64,000 bases of DNA, taken from positions 558,001 through 622,000 of the forward strand of contig NZ_FTMQ01000001.1 of the NCBI RefSeq assembly GCF_900156055.1, read 5' to 3'. Position 1 is the stretch's first letter, and each line of letters starts with the position of its first letter. Positions 19,681 through 28,155 of the stretch are shown piece after piece. The position numbers and the translations under genes are program-made. Below the pieces are notes generated by a model. That model was not told the origin of the DNA. It was given only the letters and a program-made list of their open reading frames with translations, and made no database searches. The stretch comes from Rhizobium sp. RU33A (GTDB lineage Bacteria > Pseudomonadota > Alphaproteobacteria > Rhizobiales > Rhizobiaceae).

Positions 19681-20643
19681 TCAGAGTTCCCCGCCTTCGC
19701 CCGGTGCGATGCTGTCGAAGCTCTTCATGGCCATAGCCTTACCCTTGGTGCGGGTACCGTGCAGGAAGCCGCGGCCATTGGAGATGGAAAAGAGCGGCTG
19801 GTAATCAGGCAGGCGGCTGTCCGCCAGAACCTGATCTCGCATGTTGTCCAGGATGTAGTGTGTTCCCTGGATCTCGACCGACAGAACGGCATGATAGAAG
19901 TGCCGCTTTTTATCGTAGAGGATGACGACAGTCATGTCCTGCAGTGAAAAGCCCTGTGCTTCGAGGACCGCCATTTTCAACAGGGCATAGTCTTCGCAGT
20001 CGCCGTAGCCGGAAGCGAGGGTCTGGGACGGGGAGGACCACTGATCCACCCGACCGTGACTATCGATATCCTTGCGATACTTGATACGGCGGTTCACCTC
20101 GTGATTGACGAGATTGAGCTTGTCGCGGAGCGAAGACATGCCGTTGCCGGCTGATGTCCGGTGGACGACTGCATCCATGTCGAAACAATTGGCGCCGCCG
20201 CACTGAAGCGCGGTGCCCTTGGCGATCTCGGCAAAGGTCGGTGCCGCCTTCTTCAGTGCGCCGAGTTTCTTGAAGGGAATGGCCACAGACTCAAAAACGT
20301 CGTTGGTCGGTGTCTTGCGCCGGTTCGGCGCCACCTCTTTCGCCGCTTTGGCGACAGTGCCGGTCGAAAGCTCGGTGCGCGTCGGGGTGAACGCGACAAC
20401 CTGCGTAGCGATCGACTGGGCAAAGAGTTCAGTGGTCTGGGACCAGCGCTGCTCGATATTGCCGAAGAGATTTGTGCCGAGCGAGCCTGCAAGCGGGCTC
20501 ATTCCAAGCACGAGCGTCTGGGCGACGTTTGAGTAAGACGTCATCGTGTGAGGCAGCATGGGAGCCGCCATCGAACCGGATGAAACCAGGGTAGCCGCTA
20601 CGAGGGCCGAGACTGCGACAATGTTCTTGTTCTTCTTGAGCAT
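19681..20643 (-). CDS. lapG: Transglutaminase-like periplasmic cysteine protease, LapG-like
   Basis: The 320-aa protein has a signal peptide (LVAATLVSSGSMA) and a bacterial transglutaminase-like cysteine proteinase domain at about 120-300. The expected Cys-His-Asp triad is visible in GYGDCEDYA, FYHAVLSV and YILDNM. In Pseudomonas, LapG cuts the retention module of the adhesin at a dialanine unless it is held by the c-di-GMP receptor LapD. Here it is convergent with the exporter operon and the adhesin carries VAAG at 144-147. TTGGAGAA precedes the ATG. The substrate is inferred from context. About 100 residues between signal and protease domain are not recognised. Confidence 0.87.
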   Translation of the reverse strand: MLKKNKNIVAVSALVAATLVSSGSMAAPMLPHTMTSYSNVAQTLVLGMSPLAGSLGTNLFGNIEQRWSQTTELFAQSIATQVVAFTPTRTELSTGTVAKAAKEVAPNRRKTPTNDVFESVAIPFKKLGALKKAAPTFAEIAKGTALQCGGANCFDMDAVVHRTSAGNGMSSLRDKLNLVNHEVNRRIKYRKDIDSHGRVDQWSSPSQTLASGYGDCEDYALLKMAVLEAQGFSLQDMTVVILYDKKRHFYHAVLSVEIQGTHYILDNMRDQVLADSRLPDYQPLFSISNGRGFLHGTRTKGKAMAMKSFDSIAPGEGGEL

Positions 20644-20971
20644 CGCTATTCTCCAATTGTTGCTTGAAGAATAGCCGCAATGCTTGAATTATCGGTTCGT
20701 ATAGATGGCTTCTATACTTTGAATATGCATCGCTATATTAAAGTAAAATCTGGTCGATAATTGAGAGATGTTGTTAACCAAAGTGGCCAGAAGGCAGGAA
20801 GCTCAGGCGTTGACGGCGTCTGGAATCTAAGCCGTTCTCCTGTATTGGCAGTCGAGCCCAGCTGTTGCTTTTGCTGCAGTCTGCCCAGATATGGAACACC
20901 TTCGCTCTTGCTTCGCCGAGTGCCAATGCTTACGGTCCGCCAACGGATCAGGAACGAGACTTGGCGCCATC
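20644..20971. promoter_or_regulatory. Divergent regulatory region between lapG and the lipoprotein gene
   Basis: The 328-bp gap is A+T-richer near lapG and contains a perfect 7-bp inverted repeat GTATAGA-TGGCT-TCTATAC at 20699-20717, 56 bp upstream of the lapG start. This is a likely protein-binding site or small hairpin. Nothing else coding is convincing: a frame entering from 20891 is the unneeded extension of the next gene. Confidence 0.4.
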
Positions 20972-22150
20972 ATGGTCGGAATAAAACACTTTACGCGGAG
21001 CTTCCTGCGCGCCGGAGCTTCGGTTCTGCTGGTTGCAGCTCTCTCCTCTTGTCAGACCGATGACTTCAAGCCGAACGCTAGTGAAGGCGGAGCCTCTGCA
21101 GCCGTGGCGCCTACCAACGATACAGGGCTCTATAACCAGACCCTGGGATCCGGTTCGGTGAAGGTCGCGTATCTCGGCGTTCGTCGTGCAGATCAACCGA
21201 GCCGCCAGGCCGATAGCGAATACCGGGATGGTACCGCTCTGGCTGTCAATACGCTCGGTACCGACGTCGTGAAGCTTACCATGCTGGAGACGACGGAAAA
21301 GCCGGAAGCGATTGAGGCCGCGGCAAGGACCTTGGCCCGCCAGCAGGTCTCCTTCATCGTCACCACCGCCCGTGGTGCGGAGTTTGAAGCGATCCAGCGT
21401 GGCCTGGGCGGACTTCAGGTCCCCATGGTCGCATTCCAGACCAACGAGGCGGTCCTGCCTGAAAATGTCTACCCTTTCGTATCCAGCCCTGCCGACAGCC
21501 TGATCGAGAGCGCATCCTTCGCAATGGCAGAAGGGGCGACCCATGCGGTGATCCTCGCCTCCTCTCCGGCGGAAAAGGCGCAGGCCGATCGCATCGCCAG
21601 CCAGATCAAGGCGTTTGGCGGCAAGGTTGAGCCGATTATCGAACTGAGCGGCGGCACGCTGCCTGCAAAGGCTCTGAACTCGTGGAGCAAGGCCGACATG
21701 GTGGTGCTGATGCCCGGCATCAAGTCGCCGGGCGAGGTGTTGAAGAAGGCGGATGCCGCCAAGCCGCCGCGTCCGGGACGCAGGATTGTCGCGAGTGCCG
21801 TTCTGACGGCCCAGGACCTGAATGAGCCGAAGCTGACAGGCAGCATCGTCTGTCGCTACGACCAGAACGTCCAGGCAAGGATCGGCAGCCGATACATGGC
21901 TAGTTATGGAATGCCGGCCTCGGCCCAGGCCGGCTACGGCTTCGACGCCATGGCGATGGCCATCGGCCTTGCGGGTCGTTTCCGGGAGCTGGCCTTCGGG
22001 CCCGAGCGGCTCATGTCGCCTGATGGCTTTTCAGGCTCGCTCGGTGTCTTCCGTCTGGAGGGCGATCGCAAGGTCCGGCGCAACTGCGATATCTTCAAGG
22101 TCGCCAAAGGCTCCTATGTTTTCTTCCAGAAAGCGCCTCCGACGCTCTGA
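20972..22150 (+). CDS. Periplasmic-binding-protein-fold lipoprotein (PBP-activator/LpoA-like)
   Basis: This 392-aa protein has a lipoprotein signal with lipobox LSSC (Cys27) and a type I periplasmic-binding fold like Leu/Ile/Val receptors, as in the alphaproteobacterial family annotated as penicillin-binding protein activator. Matching segments include VKVAYLGVRRADQPSRQAD and the hinge-like region around PMVAFQTNE. It probably sits on the inner leaflet of the outer membrane and may regulate peptidoglycan synthesis, or it could bind a small ligand. The start at 20972 gives a proper lipoprotein signal. No transport permease genes are adjacent, which argues against an ABC uptake system. Confidence 0.75.
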   Translation: MVGIKHFTRSFLRAGASVLLVAALSSCQTDDFKPNASEGGASAAVAPTNDTGLYNQTLGSGSVKVAYLGVRRADQPSRQADSEYRDGTALAVNTLGTDVVKLTMLETTEKPEAIEAAARTLARQQVSFIVTTARGAEFEAIQRGLGGLQVPMVAFQTNEAVLPENVYPFVSSPADSLIESASFAMAEGATHAVILASSPAEKAQADRIASQIKAFGGKVEPIIELSGGTLPAKALNSWSKADMVVLMPGIKSPGEVLKKADAAKPPRPGRRIVASAVLTAQDLNEPKLTGSIVCRYDQNVQARIGSRYMASYGMPASAQAGYGFDAMAMAIGLAGRFRELAFGPERLMSPDGFSGSLGVFRLEGDRKVRRNCDIFKVAKGSYVFFQKAPPTL

Positions 22151-22292
22151 TCACCACAGCGTGACATGATCTGCGAGCCCCGATCTTCCGTTTACATTGT
22201 TGTCAAACCGTCACATCGTGATGGCGGATGACTGATGGGCGGCAGACGAGGAGGTCTGGCGCACGAATGGTCTGGGATCGGAGTAAAGTGTA

Positions 22293-22829
22293 ATGAACGG
22301 CGCACAATCGATGGTGGCGGGCGAACGCTATGCAGGCACTTTGCGCATCCTCCATTGGCTGATTGCAGTCCTTGTGCTCATGACTTGGCCGCTTGGCCAG
22401 ATGATTGGGTTCGTGAAGGACGACGTGAAACTCGACTTCTATCTGATCCATGAAAGCCTGGGCTTCATGGTCCTATGGCTGATGCTGGTGCGGATTGGCG
22501 CCAGGCTGACAAGCGGGGCGCCTTTGGTCGAGGCACCGCGATTGGAAAAGGCGGCCGCCCATTTGGTGCACGGGCTTCTCTATGTCTTCCTGATCGTCAT
22601 GCCGGTTTCCGGGTTTCTGGCAACCAATGCCCATGGATTTCCGCTGAAGTGGTTTGGTCTGTTCACCGTCTGGAGCCCGATCGGCAAGTCACCGGAAATC
22701 GCGTCCACCCTTTCTGCAATCCATGCCTGGAGCGCGTGGATCATTTTGGCTCTCTTTGCGTTGCATATTTCGGCGGTGGTCTTCCATCACGTGATCCGCC
22801 GCGACGGTACGCTGTATCGCATTTTGTAA
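22293..22829 (+). CDS. Cytochrome b561 (CybB family)
   Basis: This 178-aa integral membrane protein has four transmembrane helices and conserved heme-ligand histidines in RILHW, LIHES, HLVHG and LHISAVVFHH. Such proteins transfer electrons between the quinone pool and oxidants such as superoxide or low-potential partners. It starts after GGAGTAAAG. It lies 22 bp upstream of the RibD-like reductase gene in the same direction, so it may be co-transcribed with it. Whether it takes part in the following pathway is unknown. Confidence 0.85.
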   Translation: MNGAQSMVAGERYAGTLRILHWLIAVLVLMTWPLGQMIGFVKDDVKLDFYLIHESLGFMVLWLMLVRIGARLTSGAPLVEAPRLEKAAAHLVHGLLYVFLIVMPVSGFLATNAHGFPLKWFGLFTVWSPIGKSPEIASTLSAIHAWSAWIILALFALHISAVVFHHVIRRDGTLYRIL

Positions 22830-22851
22830 AACTCTCTAGGACGGGACCTCG

Positions 22852-23661
22852 ATGCGTAAGATCGACATGACGGACCAGCTTTGGGCGCGCCTTCTTGCCA
22901 TGCGTGGCAGCGCAAGCCAGACCGGTGCAGACGAAGGCGATCCCGTCATGGCCCTCTACGCCCCGATCGCCGCCGCAGATCGCAGCTTTGTCTTGGCGCA
23001 GGTTGGGCAGTCGCTCGATGGCCGCGTGGCCACGCCGTCCGGTGACGCACGCGACATTTCCGGAAGCGACGGCATCGCGCATCTTCATCGCTGTCGCGCC
23101 CTCGTGGAAGCCGTGATTGTCGGTGTCGGCACCGTCAAATGCGACGACCCAAGGCTTTCCGTTCGGGCCGTGAAGGGCCCCAATCCTGTCCGCGTCGTCA
23201 TTGATTGCCGCGCGGAACTGACCGGCGACGAACGCCTATTTCGCGACGGCGGCGCACCGGTCATTCTCGTGCAGGGCCATGATGCGCCGGTCAAATCCCA
23301 TGGAGTCGACGTTATCAGCGTTCGCAGGGGCGAGGGCGGCCTCGATCCTCAGGACATTCTGGACGCACTCGCGGACCGCGGTCTGCGTCGCATACTCGTC
23401 GAGGGAGGCGCCCGCACGATCGCCCGCTTCATCGAAGCTGACCTTGTCGATCGCCTGCACGTCGCAATTGCCCCGCTGATCATTGGCTCGGGACCTGCCG
23501 GCATCGCGCTGCCGCCGATCGACAAGCTCTCAAGCGCTCACCGGCCGGCCGCCAAGGTCTATAGCCTCGGCAGCGACATCCTGTTCGATTGCGACTTGAA
23601 ACAATCTGCTGCTTCAGTGGCGGGGGAGCGCGAGGATATCCGAGTGGCCGACCACGCATGA
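22852..23661 (+). CDS. Stand-alone RibD C-terminal-type pyrimidine reductase
   Basis: The 269-aa protein consists of a DHFR-like RibD_C reductase domain (about 43-250) with an unusual N-terminal ~40 residues and no zinc deaminase domain. Recognisable parts are FVLAQVGQSLDGRVAT, VGVGTVKCDDPRL and the NADPH-binding-like ILVEGGART. In riboflavin synthesis this fold reduces the ribosyl side chain of the pyrimidine made from GTP by RibA. Fungal and archaeal versions are also free-standing. Its last 48 bp overlap the convergent methyltransferase gene. Given the RibA-like, PTPS-like and glycosyltransferase genes nearby, it may act in a pterin- or flavin-related pathway rather than housekeeping riboflavin synthesis. 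Confidence 0.8.
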   Translation: MRKIDMTDQLWARLLAMRGSASQTGADEGDPVMALYAPIAAADRSFVLAQVGQSLDGRVATPSGDARDISGSDGIAHLHRCRALVEAVIVGVGTVKCDDPRLSVRAVKGPNPVRVVIDCRAELTGDERLFRDGGAPVILVQGHDAPVKSHGVDVISVRRGEGGLDPQDILDALADRGLRRILVEGGARTIARFIEADLVDRLHVAIAPLIIGSGPAGIALPPIDKLSSAHRPAAKVYSLGSDILFDCDLKQSAASVAGEREDIRVADHA

Positions 23662-24411
23662 GCTTCCGGCCTCTTCGATCTTCGCGAGCCGGAAATCCAG
23701 CCAGTCCCTGATTTGGCCGTCAGTCAGAGTACCGATCTCCGAAAGCGGCTGTTCGAGCCCCTCAAGGAAAGCGGCCTGCAAGTCACCGTCATCCGGACCC
23801 ATCACCCAGGGGCTCGTGGCAACCGAGACCGCGTAGCCCAAACGCTCGAAACCTTGCTTTAGATGCGCAGTCGCATCTGGGCCGAGTGCCGGCCCAAAGC
23901 CCTTGTCGAAATGCTGGTGCTGATTGAAGTCCTTGGCGACCTGTTCATCGAGCGGATGGGCAACCGACCATTCCATGACGCCGTCATAGTTCAGCGCGGC
24001 ATAAAGCCCCGTTTTGCTCACGGCGAGCGTTTTGGCAAAGTGATCGCAGAACTCTCCCGAGCAGAGATCGAAGAGAGCCGATGCCGTGACCACGCTCACC
24101 TCGGTCAGCGGCAGCGTGTCGATCTCGTTCAGATCGAACTGGCGAAACGAGACGTCCTGTTGATCTCCGATACGGCGCTCGGCCTCCGCCAGCAGCAGCG
24201 GGTCGTAGTCTAGCAACTGCCATTTAGAATCAGCAGGGAAGCGATGTGCCAGGCTCCGCCAGGTCGAGCCGGTGCCGCAGCCGATATCGAGTATGTTGGG
24301 GCGCTCTATGCCGCCGAGATGCTGCGACAGTTGCTCGACCAGCGACTTTCCCCGCGCTCTCATATCGACAGGTTCGCGCAGTGCCAGCCAGTCCTTGTTG
24401 AAGCCGCTCAT
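23614..24411 (-). CDS. SAM-dependent class I methyltransferase
   Basis: This 265-aa protein carries the SAM-binding motif ILDIGCGTGS near residue 40, an acidic strand-2 residue in LLDYDPLLL, and a DLNEID segment. The fold is that of class I methyltransferases. It is the last gene of a tightly packed minus-strand set (PTPS-like, glycosyltransferase, methyltransferase) whose members overlap by 4 bp, implying a shared pathway. Its 3' end overlaps the 3' end of the RibD-like gene by 48 bp. The substrate cannot be told. The C-terminal half is not similar to any methyltransferase subfamily I can name. Confidence 0.82.
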   Translation of the reverse strand: MSGFNKDWLALREPVDMRARGKSLVEQLSQHLGGIERPNILDIGCGTGSTWRSLAHRFPADSKWQLLDYDPLLLAEAERRIGDQQDVSFRQFDLNEIDTLPLTEVSVVTASALFDLCSGEFCDHFAKTLAVSKTGLYAALNYDGVMEWSVAHPLDEQVAKDFNQHQHFDKGFGPALGPDATAHLKQGFERLGYAVSVATSPWVMGPDDGDLQAAFLEGLEQPLSEIGTLTDGQIRDWLDFRLAKIEEAGSSCVVGHSDILALPRH

Positions 24412-25451
24412 GAAATTCCATCCAGTGTGTTGGAAATGATTGCTGCCGTGTCAGACCATGTCGGCAAGAGGCTGCCGGCTTGAAGGGCCGCCGCAGACCG
24501 CGTCTCCCGTTCCTGCGTGCTTTGCAGCAAACGACGGAGCGCCTCTCCGAAAGCCGGCGCGTCATCGACCGGCACCAGTATGCCAGCGTCAGCAGGAACC
24601 ACGTCTGGAACCGCTCCGGCATGGCACGCCACGATCGGAAGCCCGTGAGACAGAGCTTCGGCAAACACCATCCCATAGCCTTCATACCGGCTCGCAAGCG
24701 CAAAGATGTCCGCCGAGGCGAAGCTCACCTGCGGATCCTCGACCTCGCCGAGCAACTGAACGCGCGCTTCCAGTCCCAGCGCTTCCACCTGTCGCGCCAG
24801 CGCTTCGCTCGTCGAAGGATCGAGGCTCTTGCTGCCGATGATCACGGCCTGCCAGTCGAGATCCTCGACCGATTTGAGAGCCCTCAGCAGCACGTCGTGT
24901 CCCTTGCGGCGGGTGAGCGTGCCGACCGAGAGGATCTGCGGGACCGCATTCACGACGCGTCTTGCATCGCTCTTGTCGATCCCGGGCAGGGCGACCGTGA
25001 TGCTGGAGGATTCGACGTCGTAATTGGACGCAAGTTCACGTGCCGTCATTGGTGAGGTCACGATCACATGCCGGGCTGCTGCCAGCGCCCTCTGTTCGCC
25101 CTGACGGAAGCGCTGCTGCTCTTCGTCCGACAGCCCCGTTTCGAGGGCGAGCGGATGATGAACAAGAGCAATGATCCTGAGCCGTTCGGCATTGGCTCTC
25201 GCCCAGGTATCGAGCACGCCGAAGGCGAGCCCGTCGATCATAACCAGCGTCCCGTCCGGCAGTGACGACAGGGCTGCTTCCGCCCGGTCGAGCGTGTCTG
25301 CGGTGGGAACCGGAAACCCGTCGCCAAGTGGCAGAAGCCTGACCTGCCAGCCGCATTCGCGAAGTCCATCGATTACCCGGCGGTCATAGCCATAACCGCC
25401 GGTCTTCAAAGACAGGTCGCCCGGATAGGCGAACACGAGGGAACGGCTCAA
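24408..25451 (-). CDS. GT4-family glycosyltransferase
   Basis: The 347-aa protein has the GT-B fold. Its C-terminal half has the GT4 signature: ILSVGTLTRRKG, then EGYGMVFAEAL (the EX7E donor-sugar motif) and GAVPDVV. The N-terminal domain starts with a glycine-rich acceptor loop (LKTGGYGYDRR). It is retaining by family. Both ends overlap neighbours by 4 bp: PTPS-like gene upstream, methyltransferase downstream. This argues for a glycosylated product in the same pathway. There is no signal or membrane helix, so it is cytoplasmic. Confidence 0.88.
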   Translation of the reverse strand: MSRSLVFAYPGDLSLKTGGYGYDRRVIDGLRECGWQVRLLPLGDGFPVPTADTLDRAEAALSSLPDGTLVMIDGLAFGVLDTWARANAERLRIIALVHHPLALETGLSDEEQQRFRQGEQRALAAARHVIVTSPMTARELASNYDVESSSITVALPGIDKSDARRVVNAVPQILSVGTLTRRKGHDVLLRALKSVEDLDWQAVIIGSKSLDPSTSEALARQVEALGLEARVQLLGEVEDPQVSFASADIFALASRYEGYGMVFAEALSHGLPIVACHAGAVPDVVPADAGILVPVDDAPAFGEALRRLLQSTQERETRSAAALQAGSLLPTWSDTAAIISNTLDGIS

Positions 25452-25846
25452 AGATCGGCCTCGTACCAGCCGCGGGCGGCGTGGGATTCGTGCAGCATGA
25501 CCTTCAGGCGGCAGATCCGGTGGCTGCCGGGGCCAAGACGCTTGTCGGACACGGCCTGCGCCAGTTGGTCGAAGATGTGTTTTGCAATGACTTCCGTCGT
25601 GCTGATCTTACCTTTGAAGACCGCAAGCTCGTCCAGGTTCTGATAGTTCAGCGGCTTCAAGACCTCGGACAAAACGGTTGTCGCAGCACCGATGTCGACG
25701 GCCAGGCCATCCTCGTCCACGTCCTTGGTGAAAAAGGCCGCATCGACGACAAAGGTTGCGCCATGCATCCCCTGTGCAGGCCCGAAGACCGGGCGCGGTA
25801 GGCTGTGGGCGATCATGATGTGGTCTCGGACTTCAACAGCGAACAT
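25448..25846 (-). CDS. Divergent 6-pyruvoyl-tetrahydropterin synthase (PTPS)/QueD-fold protein lacking catalytic residues
   Basis: The 132-aa protein is the length of QueD and has its fold pattern, including the substrate-anchoring segment STTEVIAKHIFDQL and a C-terminal glutamate (LHESH). By alignment from memory to E. coli QueD, the zinc site keeps His14 and His28, but the third ligand is Ala30 (HGA instead of HGH). The catalytic Cys is Ala24, and the catalytic Asp-His pair (LDHHYLND) is replaced by LNYQNLDE. Canonical PTPS or carboxypterin chemistry therefore looks impossible, though pterin binding may remain. The start at 25846 follows AAAGAGAT. It lies 13 bp after the dehydrogenase gene and overlaps the glycosyltransferase gene. 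Confidence 0.82.
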   Translation of the reverse strand: MFAVEVRDHIMIAHSLPRPVFGPAQGMHGATFVVDAAFFTKDVDEDGLAVDIGAATTVLSEVLKPLNYQNLDELAVFKGKISTTEVIAKHIFDQLAQAVSDKRLGPGSHRICRLKVMLHESHAARGWYEADL

Positions 25847-25859
25847 GAGATCTCTTTCG

Positions 25860-26852
25860 TCAGTAGCGGATGCGATGGCACAGGGTGTCCTGTGTGGAGA
25901 GGATACGAGCGTAGGCGTCTGGCAGTTCAGAAAAAGCGGTCTCACCTGAGATAAGGCGCTCGAGACGCGGATCCAGGAGCAGTTCCAGCGCCTTGCTCAT
26001 TCGCCGACGATAAGTCCAGCGAGCCCGGCGTGTAGACGGGATTCCACCGACCTGCGAACTGATGAGGGACAGGCGGCGAGAATGAAACGCACCGCCCAGG
26101 GGAATGCTGACCATGCGGTCGCCATACCAGCTGGCTTCGACAATTCTTGCTTCAAAGCCCGCATGTGCGATCGCGTTTTCCAGTGCCGCTCCGGCTGCGC
26201 TGGCATTGATCAAGATGTCGAATTCCCCGTCGATCATGTCGGGCTCGGCAAACGTGAGGTCCAGATCGGAAGCCAGTTTGCGGCGCGCCGGATCCTTGTC
26301 GATCAGCACAGTCTCTGTACCGGCGATCCGCGAAGCGAGAAAGGCGACGAGCGTCCCGACGACGCCGGCGCCGAAGACGGCGACGCGGTCGCCCGGCTGC
26401 ACGCCTGCATCCCAGATGATGTTGAGCGCTGTTTCCATATTGGCGGCAAGCACCGCCCGTCGCGGCGGCAGCGCGTCCGGTAACAGGGTTACTTGGTCTG
26501 ACGGGAGGATGAAGCGATCCTGGTGAGGATGAAGGGCAAAGACATTGCGTCCGACGAGGTCAGGGGCGCCGCCGACGATTTCACCGACGGCTGCGTAACC
26601 ATATTTGACCGGAAAGGGGAACTCGCCTTCCATATGCGGTCCGCGCATGCGTTCAAATTCGCTTTGAGGAACCGCACCCTGAAAGATCAGGGACTCAGTT
26701 CCGCGGCTGATCCCGCTGTAGAGTGTTCGCACGAGCACTTCGTTTTCAGCAGGCATGCCAAGCGGCTCATGCCGGAGCCGGCAGATTTCCTTTGCCTCAA
26801 ACCACAGCGCAGCCGCCGTGTCTCTGGCAGACACGGTTTGTTCATTCGCCAC
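25860..26852 (-). CDS. Medium-chain (zinc-type) alcohol dehydrogenase-like oxidoreductase
   Basis: This 330-aa MDR-superfamily protein has an N-terminal GroES-like domain (LYSGISRGTES, GYAAVGEIVG) and a Rossmann domain with VFGAGVVGTLVA for NAD(P)H. It lacks the usual cysteine cluster for structural zinc. The start is taken as GTG at 26852 (VANEQTVSARD), preceded by GAAGG. The longest frame adds 120 residues that look like noncoding sequence running into the RibA promoter region. It is the first gene of the minus-strand set with the PTPS-like, glycosyltransferase and methyltransferase genes, and is divergent from the RibA-like gene. The substrate is unknown. Confidence 0.82.
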   Translation of the reverse strand: MANEQTVSARDTAAALWFEAKEICRLRHEPLGMPAENEVLVRTLYSGISRGTESLIFQGAVPQSEFERMRGPHMEGEFPFPVKYGYAAVGEIVGGAPDLVGRNVFALHPHQDRFILPSDQVTLLPDALPPRRAVLAANMETALNIIWDAGVQPGDRVAVFGAGVVGTLVAFLASRIAGTETVLIDKDPARRKLASDLDLTFAEPDMIDGEFDILINASAAGAALENAIAHAGFEARIVEASWYGDRMVSIPLGGAFHSRRLSLISSQVGGIPSTRRARWTYRRRMSKALELLLDPRLERLISGETAFSELPDAYARILSTQDTLCHRIRY

Positions 26853-27020
26853 GACCTTCAAACTGCACAACCCCCACCCTAAATGAGCACACCAATGGAA
26901 CGTATTGCCGAAGAAGACATTTTGTTCCTTAGCCGCCATCAAAATAAATTTATGGCGGATGCGCAAACCATCGCTGAAACTTCGGCGTAATGGTTGCCAC
27001 TGATAGGGAGAGTACGCCTC

Positions 27021-28127
27021 ATGTCCAAGTCCAGCCAGTCCGCTTTCCAATTCTCGACCGCCGAAATCGAAGTAGAACGCGCCGTAGCCGAGCTGCGCTA
27101 TGGTCGCCCCGTGATCGTAACGGAGGGAGAACGAAAGCTTGCTGTTCTGGCGCTCGACTGTGTGGCGCCTTCGCTTTTCGATCAATTCGCAGCCGTCACC
27201 GGAAACCGCCACGGCCTCCTCTTGACCGCGCCGCGGGCCGGTCGCTTGGGGATCGGGGCCGAACAGGACGTGATCACGCCGCTGGCCGGTCTGTCTTTCG
27301 ATGATGCCTCACGGCTGGCTTACACACTCGGCGCGGAAAAGCCGGCTTTGTGGCAGCCAGCTGATGCACTGGCGACACAGACGACAGAACTGGCCCGCCT
27401 GGCGCTGTTGCTGCCGGCCATGGTGCTGGCAGATGTCACGACCATCACAGATCGGTTCGGCGGTTGCTGCGAGATCGCCTCCAGCCGTTTGAAAGGCGCG
27501 GATGCCGCTCGCCAGCGCTTCGACCAGGTCGTGCGCACCCGCGTTCCCTTGAAAGATCTTGGTGATGCCGATTTCGTCGTCTTCCGCGGTGGCCTGGCTC
27601 AGAAGGATCAGGTTGCCATCGTCGTCGGCAAGCCGGATGTCACGAAGACCGTGCCGATCCGCATTCACTCGTCCTGCCTTACCGGCGATCTCTGCGGCTC
27701 GCTGAAATGCGATTGCGGCGACCAGCTGCGCAATGGTCTTGCCCTGCTCAAGCAGGCGGGCGGCGGCGTGCTGCTGTATCTGGACCAGGAAGGGCGCGGC
27801 ACGGGCATCGGCGCCAAGATGCGTGCTTATGGCTATCAGCATCTCGGCCTCGACACGATCGATGCGGATGCCGAACTCGGGCTCGCCGAAGATCATCGCC
27901 GTTATGAAGCAGCCGTTGCCATGCTCCGCCATCTCGAGATCGCGAAGGTGGCGGTCTACACCAACAACCCGACCAAGATCGCCGGCCTCAAGCTCGGTGG
28001 CATCGAGGTAGAGGCACGTGCGTCGGTCACCGGTCGGGTCACGGCGGAGAACGAAAACTATCTGCGCACTAAGACCTTGCGCGCCGGCCACATGCTGGAT
28101 CTGGAAACTCTGGTCGCAGCAGAATAA
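27021..28127 (+). CDS. ribA: GTP cyclohydrolase II with degenerate RibB-like N-terminal domain
   Basis: The 368-aa protein joins two domains. Residues about 165-368 are GTP cyclohydrolase II: the zinc cysteines sit in SSCLTGDLCGSLKCDC, and LYLDQEGRGTGIGAKMRAYG is the substrate/pyrophosphate loop. This domain opens GTP to the diaminopyrimidine precursor of riboflavin. Residues about 8-165 resemble a dihydroxybutanone-phosphate synthase (RibB), but the acidic metal-binding motif expected near DDEDREN reads TEGERKLAV, so this half is probably not catalytic. The start at 27021 follows AGGGAGAG. It could supply riboflavin synthesis or the pathway suggested by its neighbours. Confidence 0.9.
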   Translation: MSKSSQSAFQFSTAEIEVERAVAELRYGRPVIVTEGERKLAVLALDCVAPSLFDQFAAVTGNRHGLLLTAPRAGRLGIGAEQDVITPLAGLSFDDASRLAYTLGAEKPALWQPADALATQTTELARLALLLPAMVLADVTTITDRFGGCCEIASSRLKGADAARQRFDQVVRTRVPLKDLGDADFVVFRGGLAQKDQVAIVVGKPDVTKTVPIRIHSSCLTGDLCGSLKCDCGDQLRNGLALLKQAGGGVLLYLDQEGRGTGIGAKMRAYGYQHLGLDTIDADAELGLAEDHRRYEAAVAMLRHLEIAKVAVYTNNPTKIAGLKLGGIEVEARASVTGRVTAENENYLRTKTLRAGHMLDLETLVAAE

Positions 28128-28155
28128 GCTCCAGGCGGGCAGGGAGGATTGCAAG

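Noticed and set aside
23614..23661. Overlapping 3' ends of the RibD-like and methyltransferase genes as a sign of frameshift or fusion.
   Set aside because: The genes are convergent and both reach their natural C-termini; it is an ordinary tail-to-tail overlap.
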